From positions 482,795-546,794 of the forward strand of contig JAOSJK010000012.1 in the NCBI GenBank assembly GCA_027494135.1: a stretch of 64,000 nucleotides of DNA, given 5' to 3'. The DNA comes from Acidimicrobiia bacterium. Its GTDB lineage: Bacteria; Actinomycetota; Acidimicrobiia; IMCC26256; PALSA-610. The notes beneath the pieces are model-generated. The model was not told the DNA's origin, did no database searches, and saw nothing but the letters and a program-made list of their open reading frames with translations. Below are positions 1 through 9,082 of the stretch, one piece after another. The position numbers were made by a program, and so were the translations under genes. How positions within the stretch are numbered: position 1 is the stretch's first letter; each line of letters starts with the position of its first letter.

Positions 1-14
1 CTGAGGAGACGGTG

Positions 15-242
15 ATGCAAGGCGTCGTCAAGGCGTTCGACCCGGCGAGCGGTGAAGGCGTCGTGGTGAGCGACGCCGACCGCAGCGAGCACGTGCTCGC
101 ACCGGGGGCACTCGAGGGTTCGGTCTTCCGCATGCTCCGCCAGGGCCAGAGGGTCGTCTTCGACCTCGACGACGCCGGCCGGGCCGGTTCCCTGCGCACG
201 GGCGCCGAGCCCGACATGGGCCTCCCCACCGCCATCGTCTGA
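15..242 (+). CDS. cold-shock-domain-like small protein
   Basis: A 75-residue protein resembling a single OB-fold cold-shock domain: GVVKAFDP at the N-terminus sits where GxVKWF lies in CspA-type proteins, and a short acidic, Gly-rich strand follows. The aromatic RNP residues of classical cold-shock proteins are largely missing (GEGVVV in place of GFGFI), so nucleic-acid binding is inferred from the overall pattern only. ATG at 15 is preferred over GTG at 12 because GAGGAG at 3-8 is then 6 bases away. The gene converges on the GlsB-like gene, and a perfect hairpin (252-300) lies between the two stops. Confidence 0.6.
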   Translation: MQGVVKAFDPASGEGVVVSDADRSEHVLAPGALEGSVFRMLRQGQRVVFDLDDAGRAGSLRTGAEPDMGLPTAIV

Positions 243-251
243 CCCGCCCCG

Positions 252-300
252 CCACGAGCGTCGATAGACCACAAATATTGTGGTCTATCGACGCTCGTGG
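252..300. repeat. family-1 palindrome, copy 1 (23-bp perfect arms)
   Basis: Perfect inverted repeat with arms of 23 bases (core GTCGATAGACCAC) and a 3-base centre. It lies between two convergent genes and contributes the stop codon and last residues of the GlsB-like gene. There is no T-tract. Three more copies lie at 614-654, 12096-12140 and 62061-62107. Confidence 0.95.
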
Positions 301-566
301 CGACCTGACTCGCCCAGGGCGCCGACGACGAGGAGCAGTAGCGACGCGCCGACGAATGCCAAGAAGAGCGAACGCAGACCGAACTCGCCGATCCCCTCGT
401 TGCCGGCGAGGTTGAACATCATCCCGCCCAGCAACCCGCCCGCGACTCCGACGACGATCGTACCGAGACAGCCCAGGTGCAGATCTGCCCGCCTGTTGGT
501 GCCCGTCACCCCACGAGCCAGCAATCCGGCTACGAGGCCCACGACCATCCACGCCATGACACCCAT
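285..566 (-). CDS. GlsB/YeaQ/YmgE-type small membrane protein
   Basis: A 93-residue membrane protein with three hydrophobic segments: an N-terminal AWMVVGLVAGLLARG, a central Gly-rich LGTIVVGVAGGLLGGMMF, and a C-terminal LFLAFVGASLLLLVVGA. This is the layout of the GlsB/YeaQ/YmgE (transglycosylase-associated) family, small inner-membrane proteins linked to stress responses whose biochemical role is unknown. Length is normal for the family. The last residues (SGRHERR) and the TAG stop are encoded by the right arm of the family-1 palindrome, so the C-terminus may have been altered by insertion of the repeat. Confidence 0.8.
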   Translation of the reverse strand: MGVMAWMVVGLVAGLLARGVTGTNRRADLHLGCLGTIVVGVAGGLLGGMMFNLAGNEGIGEFGLRSLFLAFVGASLLLLVVGALGESGRHERR

Positions 567-613
567 GACCTGACGCTACCCGCCCCTGAGCAGTAGCGGG
601 GCCTCCAGAGGAG

Positions 614-654
614 GAGCGTCGATAGACCACACGTATTGTGGTCTATCGACGCTC
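614..654. repeat. family-1 palindrome, copy 2
   Basis: Inverted repeat with 17-base arms (GAGCGTCGATAGACCAC and its complement) around a 7-base centre. It lies just downstream of the pckG stop and upstream of the GlsB-like gene, which run in the same direction. Confidence 0.95.
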
Positions 655-674
655 GTGCCTGTCGGGGATGGGGG

Positions 675-2480
675 CTACTCGCCGAGGCGGAGGCGGAGAG
701 CGACGAGCTGATCCCGCAGGCGCTCGGGGAGACGGTCGCCGAACATCGCGAAGTGCTCCTCGATGAGCGGGAGCTCCGCCTTCCACGAGTCGGTGTCGAC
801 GTGGAGAAGCTCTCGCATCGCACCCGCATCCAGGTCGAGACCTACCTCGTTCAACGCACCCTCGGCGGGCAGCCGACCGATCGCCGTGTCCACCGCGTCG
901 GCGACGCCGTCGCAGCGATCGAAGACCCACGCGAGCACTCGACCGTTCTCGCCGTAGCCGGGCCAGAGGAACTTTCCCTCCGCGCTCTTTCGGAACCAGT
1001 TCACGTAGAAGATCCGAGGCAGCTTCTCGGTGGTCGTGCCGCCGCCGATCCTCAGCCAGTGGGCGAAGTAGTCACCCATGTGGTAGCCGCAGAACGGCAG
1101 CATCGCGAACGGGTCGCGGCGCAGGTTCCCCACCGCGCCGGCCGCCGCCGCGGTCGTCTCCGAGGCCATTATCGAGCCCAGGAAGACGCCGTGCTCCCAG
1201 TCGAAGGCCTCGGTGACGAGCGGCACCACCGACGCCCGCCGACCACCGAAGAGGATCGCCGAGATCGGCACGCCCGACGGATCCTCCCACTCCGGAGCGA
1301 TGGACGGGACCTGCCCGAGAGGCGCGGTGAACCGGCTGTTCGGGTGCGCCGCTGGCACACCCGAGTCCGGCGTCCAGGCGTTTCCTCTCCAGTCGGTCAG
1401 ATGGCCGGGTACGTCGTCGGTGAGGCCTTCCCACCACACGTCGTCGTCATCGGTCAGCGCCACGTTCGTGAAGACCGTGTTGCGGTGCAACGCGGCGATC
1501 GCGTTCGGGTTCGTGTCCATCCCGGTGCCCGGCGCGACCCCGAACATCCCGAACTCCGGGTTGATCGCCCGCAGGCGCCCGTCGTCTCCGAACTTCATCC
1601 AGCAGATGTCGTCGCCGATCGTCTCGGCCATCCAACCAGGCACCGTGGGAACGAGCATGGCGAGGTTCGTCTTGCCACATGCCGACGGGAATGCCGCTGC
1701 GACGTACTTGGATTCCCCGGCGGGGTTTGTGAGCTTGAGGATCAGCATGTGCTCGGCGAGCCAACCGTCGTCACGAGCCATGGTCGACGCGATGCGCAGC
1801 GCGAAGCACTTCTTGCCGAGCAGCGCATTCCCCCCGTATCCCGAGCCGTACGACCAGATCTCGCGCGTCTCGGGGAAGTGGACGATGTACTTGTTGTCCG
1901 GGTTGCACGGCCAGGCGACGTCGTCCTGGCCGGGAGCCAGTGGTGCGCCGAGGGAGTGGACACAGGGAACGAACTCGCCGTCGTCGCCCATCGCGTCGAG
2001 CGCAGCCTCTCCCATGCGGGTCATCGTGCGCATGCTCGCCGCTACGTATGCGGAGTCGGTCAGCTCGACGCCGAGGTGAGCTATCGGCGATCCGATCGGC
2101 CCCATGGAGAACGGGACCACGTACATGGTCCTGCCGCGCATCGCTCCCTCGTAGATGGCGAGCATCTCAGCGCGCATCTCCGCAGGCGCTCGCCAGTTGT
2201 TCGTTGGCCCGGCGTCCCTCTCGTCCTCCGAGCAGATGAAGGTGCGATCCTCGACGCGCGCCACGTCGCCCACGTCGGATCGGGCGTAGAAGCAGTGAGG
2301 ACGCTTGGCGGGGTCGAGGCGCGTGAAGGTGCCCGCGGCGACCAGGCGGTCGCAGAGTCGCTCGTACTCCCCTTCCGAGCCGTCGAGCCACTCGACGCGT
2401 TCCGGCTTCAGGATCCCCGCCCACTCGTCGACCCAGCTGCGGAGCCTCCGGTGGGTTGTCGGCGCCTCTCCGTCTGTCAT
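675..2480 (-). CDS. pckG: phosphoenolpyruvate carboxykinase (GTP)
   Basis: Converts oxaloacetate and GTP to phosphoenolpyruvate, CO2 and GDP, a cytosolic gluconeogenic and anaplerotic step. At 601 residues it has the normal length of the GTP-dependent family. The kinase-1a P-loop with the reactive cysteine, FPSACGKTN, is near residue 265. Other family blocks are visible: [14 protein letters not shown], the substrate-side SMRTMTRMG, and YVNWFRK near the C-terminus. The ATG at 2480 gives a full-length N-terminus. The reading frame is intact. A hairpin repeat follows 20 bases after the stop. The long plus-strand ORF 636-2537 is its antisense shadow. Confidence 0.97.
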   Translation of the reverse strand: MTDGEAPTTHRRLRSWVDEWAGILKPERVEWLDGSEGEYERLCDRLVAAGTFTRLDPAKRPHCFYARSDVGDVARVEDRTFICSEDERDAGPTNNWRAPAEMRAEMLAIYEGAMRGRTMYVVPFSMGPIGSPIAHLGVELTDSAYVAASMRTMTRMGEAALDAMGDDGEFVPCVHSLGAPLAPGQDDVAWPCNPDNKYIVHFPETREIWSYGSGYGGNALLGKKCFALRIASTMARDDGWLAEHMLILKLTNPAGESKYVAAAFPSACGKTNLAMLVPTVPGWMAETIGDDICWMKFGDDGRLRAINPEFGMFGVAPGTGMDTNPNAIAALHRNTVFTNVALTDDDDVWWEGLTDDVPGHLTDWRGNAWTPDSGVPAAHPNSRFTAPLGQVPSIAPEWEDPSGVPISAILFGGRRASVVPLVTEAFDWEHGVFLGSIMASETTAAAAGAVGNLRRDPFAMLPFCGYHMGDYFAHWLRIGGGTTTEKLPRIFYVNWFRKSAEGKFLWPGYGENGRVLAWVFDRCDGVADAVDTAIGRLPAEGALNEVGLDLDAGAMRELLHVDTDSWKAELPLIEEHFAMFGDRLPERLRDQLVALRLRLGE

Positions 2481-2715
2481 GCCAGTACCCGTCCTCGTCT
2501 CTCTGCACGCCCCGTCGGCGCCGGCAACACCTGCTGATCGCCGCGGCCCGGAGCCGCATCCGAGGCCTGGGGCACGGACAGCCCGCGAGGGTAGAAGAGA
2601 CTACGCGCACCCTTGGGTCGTGAGCCGAAGCGGGGCCTGCGTGCAGGTTCCGGCCCACCCGGCAGAGGTCGCGGCCCGCCTGTACGATTCGCCCCAACCA
2701 GCACGAGGAGGCCGC

Positions 2716-2952
2716 ATGTCGGTGACCGCGTACATCCTCATCCAGACCGAGGTGGGCAAGGCGTCGTCGGTGGTCGCCGCCGTCCGGGGCCTGCCCGGCG
2801 TCGACGAGGCCGACGACGTGACCGGCCCATACGACGTCATCGTCAAGGCGACGGCCGACACCATGGACGATCTGGGGAAGATGGTCGTATCGCAGGTCCA
2901 GCTCGTAGACGGGATCACGCGCACGCTCACCTGCCCCGTCGTCAGGCTGTAG
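2716..2952 (+). CDS. stand-alone Lrp/AsnC ligand-binding (RAM) domain protein
   Basis: A 78-residue protein consisting only of the alpha-beta RAM domain found at the C-terminus of Lrp/AsnC regulators: an N-terminal AYILIQTEVGKASSVV strand-helix, then GPYDVIVKATADTMDDLGKMV and a terminal strand RTLTCPVVRL. There is no helix-turn-helix, so it probably binds a small ligand or modulates partners rather than DNA (inference). Start chosen at ATG 2716, with GAGGAGG at 2705-2711. It converges on ddl with 21 bases between the stops. Confidence 0.85.
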   Translation: MSVTAYILIQTEVGKASSVVAAVRGLPGVDEADDVTGPYDVIVKATADTMDDLGKMVVSQVQLVDGITRTLTCPVVRL

Positions 2953-2973
2953 CAGGGCCTCGCTGCACCGCGC

Positions 2974-4110
2974 TCAACCCGCGACTCCCGGGCGTTGCCG
3001 GCCGGCACGACCTGCGCGACGATCGCGCCGCGCGATCGCCTGATCGATCAGGCGATCTATCAGAGCGGGGTACGAGACACCGCTCGCCTCCCAGAGCCTC
3101 GGGTACATGGATATGGGGGTGAATCCGGGGATCGTGTTCAGCTCGTTCACCAGGAAGCCACGCGCCGCGCCGGACTCCTCGTAGAAAAAGTCGACGCGAG
3201 CCATCGCCTCGCAGCGGCACGCATCGAATGCCTCGACGGCGAGGGCGCGCACCGCTTCCGCACTCGCCGCGTCGAGCTCCGCGGGTACCAGCAGCCGAGC
3301 GGACCCGTCTTCGTACTTGTCGGAGTAGGAGTAGTACTCCGCGCCGGGCACGACCTCGCCGGCGATCGATGCCTCGGGTGGGTCGTCACCGAGCACACCG
3401 ACCTCTATCTCTCGTCCGACGATCGCCTCCTCGGCGAGGATCCACTCGTCGTACTCGAGAGCGAGGTCGATCGCCTCCTCCAGCTCGATCCGATCGTGCG
3501 CCTTCGAGACCCCGACCGACGAGCCCATGTTCGACGGCTTGACGAAGCACGGCAGCCGTAGCTCGGCCTCCACCCGGTCGGCGAAGTCGGTCCTGTCGTG
3601 ACCGTCACGGAACGCCAGGTACCCAGCGTGCGGGATGCCGGCGGCGGCCAGCATCCGCTTCATGGCGATCTTGTCCATCGCCACTGCCGATCCGAGAACT
3701 CCGGCACCCACATACGGCAGGCCCGCGAGCTCCAGGAGACCCTGCACGGTGCCGTCCTCTCCGAACGGCCCGTGCAGCAGGGGCAGCACGACGTCGATGC
3801 CCACGGCCTCCGGCACGGCGCCGGCCCTCACAATGACCGACGGCCTCCCCGGGTCGGCCGAGGGCTCCACGGAGCTGCCCTCGACCTCGAATGCTGCAGG
3901 GAGTGCATCGACGCCGGCGTCGAGCGCCTCCCTGGCCCGGTCCGCCCGCAGCCATCGACCGTCCTTGGAGATCGCGACCGGGACGACCTCGTAGCGCTCG
4001 GGATCGAGCGCTTTCGCGACGGCAACCGCCGTCACCCGCGACACGTCGTGCTCCGCGGAGCGCCCACCGAAGAGCAGCATCACCCTGAGACGACGGCGCT
4101 CCTCTACCAC
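2974..4110 (-). CDS. ddl: D-alanine--D-alanine ligase
   Basis: ATP-grasp enzyme that makes the D-Ala-D-Ala dipeptide for peptidoglycan. The 378 residues contain the N-terminal MLLFGGRSAEHDVS block, the ATP-binding PCFVKPSNMGSSVGVSK loop, and the Mg/ATP-binding C-terminal block ARVDFFY and LVNELNTIPGFT. The frame is intact. The first in-frame start is used; the conserved region begins at about residue 10. The 3' end contains a perfect 22-bp palindrome (3035-3056) within codons for an IDRLIDQAIARR helix. The next gene upstream on the same strand is a small membrane protein that ends 2 bases before this start, so the two are probably cotranscribed. Confidence 0.95.
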   Translation of the reverse strand: MVEERRRLRVMLLFGGRSAEHDVSRVTAVAVAKALDPERYEVVPVAISKDGRWLRADRAREALDAGVDALPAAFEVEGSSVEPSADPGRPSVIVRAGAVPEAVGIDVVLPLLHGPFGEDGTVQGLLELAGLPYVGAGVLGSAVAMDKIAMKRMLAAAGIPHAGYLAFRDGHDRTDFADRVEAELRLPCFVKPSNMGSSVGVSKAHDRIELEEAIDLALEYDEWILAEEAIVGREIEVGVLGDDPPEASIAGEVVPGAEYYSYSDKYEDGSARLLVPAELDAASAEAVRALAVEAFDACRCEAMARVDFFYEESGAARGFLVNELNTIPGFTPISMYPRLWEASGVSYPALIDRLIDQAIARRDRRAGRAGRQRPGVAG

Positions 4111-4111
4111 G

Positions 4112-4483
4112 TCACGTGACCTGCAGGACGGCCCGGATGCCGACGCCCATCAGGAAGAGGCCGGTGAACCCGTACAACATCTCGACGCGGCCCTTCAGCT
4201 GGGCGCGATACGAGTACGCGAGCGCGATCGTGATGAAGGCGACGAAGCCGTAGAACATGTGGAAGCGCGGGAGCCCCTCGTAGTCGCCGCTCGAGAACAA
4301 CACCACACCGAGGACTACCTGGAGGAGGAGCGCCACCTCGGCGGCGATCGTCGAGGCCCAGACGGCTCGGCCGCGCAGCGACTGCACCCTCCAGGCGATC
4401 AGCGCGACGACGCCGGCGACGCCGTTCGCGACGATGGAGACGTAGCCCCAGACCTCGTGGAACTCGCGCAGACCCTCGATGAC
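4112..4483 (-). CDS. small membrane protein, start codon unclear
   Basis: The open frame from 4483 gives about 123 residues with four hydrophobic segments, including YVSIVANGVAGVVALIAW, EVALLLQVVLGVVLF, FYGFVAFITIALAYS and GFTGLFLMGVGI. I do not recognise a named family. The ORF track starts at GTG 4387, but the upstream 32 codons read as a natural first transmembrane helix and follow a good GGAGGT ribosome site (4490-4495) just after the acyl-CoA synthetase stop. No standard start codon exists in that stretch: the first codon after the in-frame stop is GTC. A one-base error (GTG) or an indel is likely. Confidence 0.6.
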   Translation of the reverse strand, partial: VIEGLREFHEVWGYVSIVANGVAGVVALIAWRVQSLRGRAVWASTIAAEVALLLQVVLGVVLFSSGDYEGLPRFHMFYGFVAFITIALAYSYRAQLKGRVEMLYGFTGLFLMGVGIRAVLQVT

Positions 4484-4496
4484 TCAGATACCTCCG

Positions 4497-6212
4497 CTAG
4501 AGAACCGAGTCGTCGGCCGACTCGGCGAACGAGGTCTCGCCGCCGCGTAGGAGGCTCTTGAGGATCTTGCCCGCCGGGTTGCGGGGAAGCGGCTCGGCTC
4601 GCATCTCCACGTACTCGGGCACTTTGAAGTCGGCGAGGTGCAGCCGGCAGAACGCGCGGATCTCGTCGGCGGTAGCGGTTGCGCCGTCCCTGAGCTGCAC
4701 GACCGCCTTCACCTCCTCGCCCAGCTCCTTGTGCTCCACTCCCACCACGGCGGCATCGACGACGTCGGGGTGGTCGAAGAGGACGTGCTCGACCTCGACG
4801 CAGTAGATGTTCTCACCCGCGCGGATGATCATGTCCTTGGCTCTGTCGACTATGTACAGGAATCCGTCGGCGTCGAGATAGCCGATATCCCCGGAGTGGA
4901 ACCAGCCGTCGGTAAGTGCCGCCGCATTGGCCTCGGGACGCCTCCAGTAGCCGCGGGCCATGACCGTGGGGCCCTTGACCAAGATCTCGCCGCGCTCTCC
5001 GGCGGGGACTCCGTTGCCATCGGCGTCGACGACTCGGATCTCGACCGTCGGCACCGCGGGGCCGACGGATCCCGGGTGCGAGAAGTAGTCGTCACCCGCG
5101 TTGAGTGTGGCTACCGACGCGCTCTCGGTCAGCCCGTAGGCGGTGCTCAGCGTCTTGCGGAGTGCGGGGAAGACCTCCTCGATCCGCTGCACGAGCTCCG
5201 GTGCAGCCGGCGCACCGCCGTACGAGGCGCGCTCACCGACGAGAGGTCGTACCGGCCGAGCTCGGGCGACTCGACGATCCGCCACATGACCGTGGGGACG
5301 CCGCCGATGCTGGTGACCCTCTCCCGCTCGATCACCTCCATGGCGCGTGCAGCCTCGAAGCGTCCCGGTGGCATCAGGACGAGCTTGCCGCCGGTCGCGT
5401 ACGTGACGACCATCGTGGCGAGGCACCCGGTCACGTGGAAGAGCGGGACTATGAGGAGCGAAGCCGACTGCAGGCCCGCCGACGCCTCCGGCGGTGGTGT
5501 TCCCCCTGAGCGCCTGGGCGTACCCGGCCAGGATGATGTTCTGCAGGTTCGCGATCGCCTGGCGGTGGGTGATCGTCGCCCCCTTGGGCTGACCCGTGGT
5601 GCCGGACGTGTACGCGATCGCCAGGAGGTCGTCCTCATCGATTGGAGTCTCCGGGAGGGCGGGTGAGTCGTCTCCGAGGAGCTCGTCGAACGGGCGGACC
5701 GGATGGTCTCCGGCCTCCCCTATCGAGAAGACGTGGAGGAGCTCGCGCAGCTCCGTGAGGCGCGGACGCAGCACCTCTATCCGGCGTGCGTCGCCGATAA
5801 GCACCTTCGCGCCGGAGTCGATGATCCCGAACTCGAGCTCCTCCGCCTTCCACCAGGCGTTCAGGGGGACCAGCACCGCTCCGAGCGCGGCTGTCGCCCA
5901 GAAGGTGACGACCCACTCCGGGCAGTTCGCCGCTGCGAGGGCGACCCTGTCGCCGCCGCGGACCCCGAGGGCAGCGAGCCTCGTCGCCACTGAACGCACG
6001 GCGGCGTCGTGATCGCCGAACGTGAGTCGGACGTCACCCTGCACGATCCAGTCGACATCGCCGCGCAGCGCATTCTGCACAATCAGCTCACGCATCGAGC
6101 GCATCCGCTGCGCGAAGACCTGCGTCGGAACGCCGCAGACGTCTTCGACGACGATCTCGAAGGCGCCTCCGGGGCCCGTCAGCTCGGCGATGACGGGATC
6201 AGTGTCGGTCAC
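4497..6212 (-). CDS. acyl-CoA synthetase (AMP-forming), frame broken twice
   Basis: Activates a carboxylic acid to its acyl-CoA through an acyl-AMP intermediate. The ANL-family P-loop AYTSGTTGQPKGA, the aromatic block TAYGLTESA, the GWFHSGDIGYLD block and the C-terminal NPAGKILK lysine are all present, giving a full-length enzyme of about 570 residues. Starting at GTG 6212 with AGGAGAT upstream, the frame breaks near 5500 (into the frame with IVPLFHVTGCL) and again near 5235 (back). The pieces are collinear and complete, so this is probably consensus error rather than a pseudogene. The substrate class cannot be told from sequence; fatty or aromatic acids are both possible. Confidence 0.88.
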   Translation of the reverse strand: MTDTDPVIAELTGPGGAFEIVVEDVCGVPTQVFAQRMRSMRELIVQNALRGDVDWIVQGDVRLTFGDHDAAVRSVATRLAALGVRGGDRVALAAANCPEWVVTFWATAALGAVLVPLNAWWKAEELEFGIIDSGAKVLIGDARRIEVLRPRLTELRELLHVFSIGEAGDHPVRPFDELLGDDSPALPETPIDEDDLLAIAYTSGTTGQPKGATITHRQAIANLQNIILAGYAQALRGNTTAGGVGGPAVGFAPHSPALPRDRVPRHDGRHVRDRRQARPDATGTLRGCTRHGGDRAGEGHQHRRRPHGHVADRRVARARPVRPLVGERASYGGAPAAPELVQRIEEVFPALRKTLSTAYGLTESASVATLNAGDDYFSHPGSVGPAVPTVEIRVVDADGNGVPAGERGEILVKGPTVMARGYWRRPEANAAALTDGWFHSGDIGYLDADGFLYIVDRAKDMIIRAGENIYCVEVEHVLFDHPDVVDAAVVGVEHKELGEEVKAVVQLRDGATATADEIRAFCRLHLADFKVPEYVEMRAEPLPRNPAGKILKSLLRGGETSFAESADDSVL

Positions 6213-6373
6213 ACGATCTCCTGGGATGGTCGGCGACCCGGAGCGTACCCAACGTGCCTCGCGCCACAGACAGCAGGGCGCGAAGTCGCGCTCAACCCGG
6301 CTCGGGCGCGCGTCGATGGTCCACCGTAGGAGAGCGAGCAGCATGCGACTCGCTCGCGCCGACGGAGGTTGGA

Positions 6374-7099
6374 GTGTCAACTGGTGTGTTCCAGACCGTG
6401 GCCGGCACCGTCGGCGGCACCGAGGTACCCGGGTCCACAGCGTCCGGGACCCGGGAGGGCTCGCCACCGAGGATCGTGGCGGAGCTCCGCGATCCCCTCG
6501 ACGGGATCGTCCGATCACTGCACAGGCTGAGCGTCCACGGAGCCGTCGAGCTGAGGCCGTCGCCCGACTCCCCTCGGCTGCTCCACCGTGCGCGTTCGCT
6601 CGCAGGCGAACTCCGCGGAGTCGTCGACGAGCTGCTCGGGCCCGACGGCGACGGTACGCCCGGCGAGCGGCGGGTCCGCTCCGAGACCCTTCCGGTGGTA
6701 GGTGCCTTCGAGGACGCCGCCGCCCGAGCGGGCGACGCCCTACGCGGAAGGCACGTGACGGTCTCGTGCCCACCGAGGCTCACAGTCACCACGGATGCGG
6801 ACCACTTCGAGAACCTGCTGGCGCTCCTGCTGCGCACGTCGGCGCGCGAGCCGGGTGAGGTGCACGCCGCCGTCCACCTCGACGCCGGCCAGCTTGTCGT
6901 CACCTTCGCCGGGCTGCGCACCGGACCGTCGGCCGGCCACGATCTCGACCTGATCCATGCACAGGCAGCGCGCCTCGGCGGGAGCATCGACGTCGTGGCA
7001 CACCCCCACTCCGCCGCGGGGATCAGGGTCCGCCTTCCGCAACAGCGGACGGGCGACGGCGGCACACCAGCACGCAACGGCAAGGCGTTCTCCGTGTAA
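6374..7099 (+). CDS. degenerate histidine-kinase-like ATPase protein
   Basis: A 241-residue protein with the layout of a sensor-kinase core and no sensor region. AELRDPLDGIVRSLHRL resembles a dimerisation helix but has no phospho-acceptor histidine (family HELRTPL). HFENLLALLLRTSA stands where the N-box lies, and AARLGGSIDVVAHP with AGIRVRLP resembles the end of an HATPase_c fold. The ATP-lid glycines are poorly conserved. It may be a pseudo-kinase or a regulator that uses the fold for binding (inference). GTG 6374 is chosen because GGAGG lies 5 bases upstream; the longer ORF start at 6254 has no ribosome site. It is divergent from the acyl-CoA synthetase. Confidence 0.55.
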   Translation: MSTGVFQTVAGTVGGTEVPGSTASGTREGSPPRIVAELRDPLDGIVRSLHRLSVHGAVELRPSPDSPRLLHRARSLAGELRGVVDELLGPDGDGTPGERRVRSETLPVVGAFEDAAARAGDALRGRHVTVSCPPRLTVTTDADHFENLLALLLRTSAREPGEVHAAVHLDAGQLVVTFAGLRTGPSAGHDLDLIHAQAARLGGSIDVVAHPHSAAGIRVRLPQQRTGDGGTPARNGKAFSV

Positions 7100-7217
7100 C
7101 CGTGTCCGGAACGCCAACGAGACATCCGCAACGACGCGAAGACACCGCACCATCTGCTCACTAGGGTGACGCCCGAGCTGCGACGTCGACGGCCCCGCAA
7201 CCGCCGGAGAAGGAACA

Positions 7218-8129
7218 TTGGCCTCAGCCGGCACTTCGGATCGGCAGCATCCGAGCCCCGCCGGCTGCTTCGTGTGTGATGGCGCCTTCACCCGGACGGT
7301 GGGACGCGTCGGGGCGTACCGGTACGTCGCCTGCGACGGTTGCGGCCTCGCCCGCCTCGACCCCATGCCCACGCCCAGCGCCGTGAGGGACGTCTTCGAT
7401 CCCTCCTACTTCTCGGGCGGTCGTGTAGGCGGCTATGACGACTACGAAGCCGACGACTCGATCAACATGCGCAACGCCCACCTACGTCTCGATCGGCTCG
7501 CACCCGATCTGGGTACCGACAGCGCCAGACTTCTCGACGTCGGCTGCGCGCTCGGTCATGTGCTTCGCGACGCGCACTCGCGCGGATGGAGCGCTCTGGG
7601 GGTCGAGATCTGCGACGAGATCGCGGAACGCGCCCGATCCGGCGGGGCCTTTCACGTCGCCGGCGATCTCGCCGCTCTGGCCGCGACCCGCGTCGGGCAA
7701 TTCGACGCTGTCACCATGTTCCAGGTGATCGAGCACCTGCCCCGCCCCGACCAGGACCTCGCGCTTGCGCGCTCGCTCCTGCGACCGTCGGGGGTGATCG
7801 CGTTCGAGACATGGAACCGATCCAGTGTCGTCGCGAAGGCCCTCGGTCGGCACTGGCAGCTCCTGTCCCCGCCGTCCGTCCTATGGGCCTTCGACAGGCG
7901 CTCGCTCACCCTGCTGCTGCGGCGATCCGGCTTCGATCTCGTGCACTACCGACGCACATGGAAATGGGTCGGCCTGCGCTTCTCGGCCTCGCTCCTGCAC
8001 GACGGCAATCGGTCGGCTCTTACCACGCGACTCGCTCAGATCGCTGCGAGGTTGCCCTTGCGGGACAGGGCTGTGCCGTACGCGCTCGGTGATCTGGTGT
8101 GGGTGGTGGCCCGCAGGCGCGACAACTGA
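7218..8129 (+). CDS. SAM-dependent methyltransferase with N-terminal zinc-ribbon-like motif
   Basis: A 303-residue class I methyltransferase. An N-terminal pair of CxxC motifs (CFVCDG and CDGCGLARLDP) suggests a small zinc ribbon, then LLDVGCALGHVLRDA is the SAM-binding motif I at about residue 112, and FDAVTMFQVIEHLPRPD is the motif seen in UbiG/Methyltransf_23-like enzymes. The C-terminal third carries a hydrophobic helix-rich segment. This CxxC-plus-methyltransferase layout is common in proteins acting on cell-surface glycans or lipids, but the substrate here is unknown. TTG at 7218 is supported by AAGGA a few bases upstream. Confidence 0.85.
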   Translation: MASAGTSDRQHPSPAGCFVCDGAFTRTVGRVGAYRYVACDGCGLARLDPMPTPSAVRDVFDPSYFSGGRVGGYDDYEADDSINMRNAHLRLDRLAPDLGTDSARLLDVGCALGHVLRDAHSRGWSALGVEICDEIAERARSGGAFHVAGDLAALAATRVGQFDAVTMFQVIEHLPRPDQDLALARSLLRPSGVIAFETWNRSSVVAKALGRHWQLLSPPSVLWAFDRRSLTLLLRRSGFDLVHYRRTWKWVGLRFSASLLHDGNRSALTTRLAQIAARLPLRDRAVPYALGDLVWVVARRRDN

Positions 8130-8175
8130 CGACGATGACCGCGTTGCAGGAACCTTCAGGGGGCTGTTCGGCCGG

Positions 8176-9005
8176 TCAGTCGTCCTCGGGCTGCGAGCGC
8201 AGGAAGCGCTCGATCTCGCCGACGAGCTCGTCGCCGGACGCGACCTCGGGGAGCGCAGCGTCGAGGCGGTCGACTATCTCGAGGACGTCGGGGCGTTCGG
8301 CCAGACCATCCTCGAGGCGCGTCGAGTAGGAGTCGCAGCGCTCGTCGTGCACCCTCAGGTCGAGTGCGAGGCCGAGGACCTCCGCGAGCCGGGTGAGCAC
8401 TCGCGCACCCCCGGCGGCGAGAGCGAGCCGGAGACGTACTGCGGGACCTGCGCCCACATCGCCATCGACCTGATGCCGGCCTCGCCGAGAGCGTGCTGCA
8501 GCACGGTCTGGAACCCCGTAGGGCCCTCGTAGTCGGCGCGCAGAGGCTCGAGCTCCTGCGCGACCGCGCGGCTCGTCGCCGATGCCAGCACCGAGACCGG
8601 ACGACGGTGCGAGGCCATCCCCGGCATCCCGCCCACCGCCACCGCCTCGACCACACCGAGGCGGAGAGCCGTGCTCACCAGCTCGCCGGCGACGTCACGC
8701 CACCTGATCGACGGTTCCGGCCCGAAGGCGAGGACAACGTCGCGGCCCGCCCGGCCGGCGATCAGCTCCATGTGGGGCCACTCGACACTGCGGATCCCAC
8801 CCTCGTCGAGCTTGACCGTCGGGCGCACCTGCTGGAGGTCGAGAAGGTCGGTGAGGTCGAGTGTCGCGAAGGCCTTGCCCGCCTCGAGCTGCTCGGCGAG
8901 AGAGGCGATGGTCCCCGCCCCGACATGGCCGGAGTCGACCCAACCCGCGAAGGCGTAGACCATCACCGGATCGCGCAGCTCGGGCCAACGGTCTACGTTC
9001 AGCAC
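8176..9005 (-). CDS. PAC2-family protein, frame broken near 8430
   Basis: Belongs to the PAC2 (proteasome assembly chaperone-like) family common in actinobacteria. The N-terminal part shows the family pattern VMVYAFAGWVDSGHVGAGTIASL, then DVVLAFGPEPSIRWR and a Gly-rich VAVGGMPGMASHRRP loop. The C-terminal piece in another frame (LTRLAEVLGLALDLRVHDERC to the stop at 8176) completes the usual length of about 270 residues. A single-base indel near 8410-8440 separates the pieces. The exact biochemical role of bacterial PAC2 proteins is not established. Confidence 0.85.
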
Positions 9006-9082
9006 GCCACAACCTTAGGTGACAGCTGCGGCTCGGCGGCCCTGCGGACGTCGCTCGTCGGGCACCGAGGTAGCGTGCGGCC

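Noticed and set aside
636-2537. 633-codon open frame opposite pckG
   Set aside because: Antisense shadow of an intact, motif-complete PEP carboxykinase; Arg-rich and without motifs, as expected in high-GC DNA.
3035-3056. 22-bp perfect palindrome as an operator
   Set aside because: It lies inside the ddl coding end, coding a helix; no regulatory context.
5147-5700. programmed frameshifting in the acyl-CoA synthetase and other genes
   Set aside because: Breaks are numerous, in unrelated genes, without slippery heptamers or shared downstream structures, and lie often in homopolymers; sequencing error is simpler.
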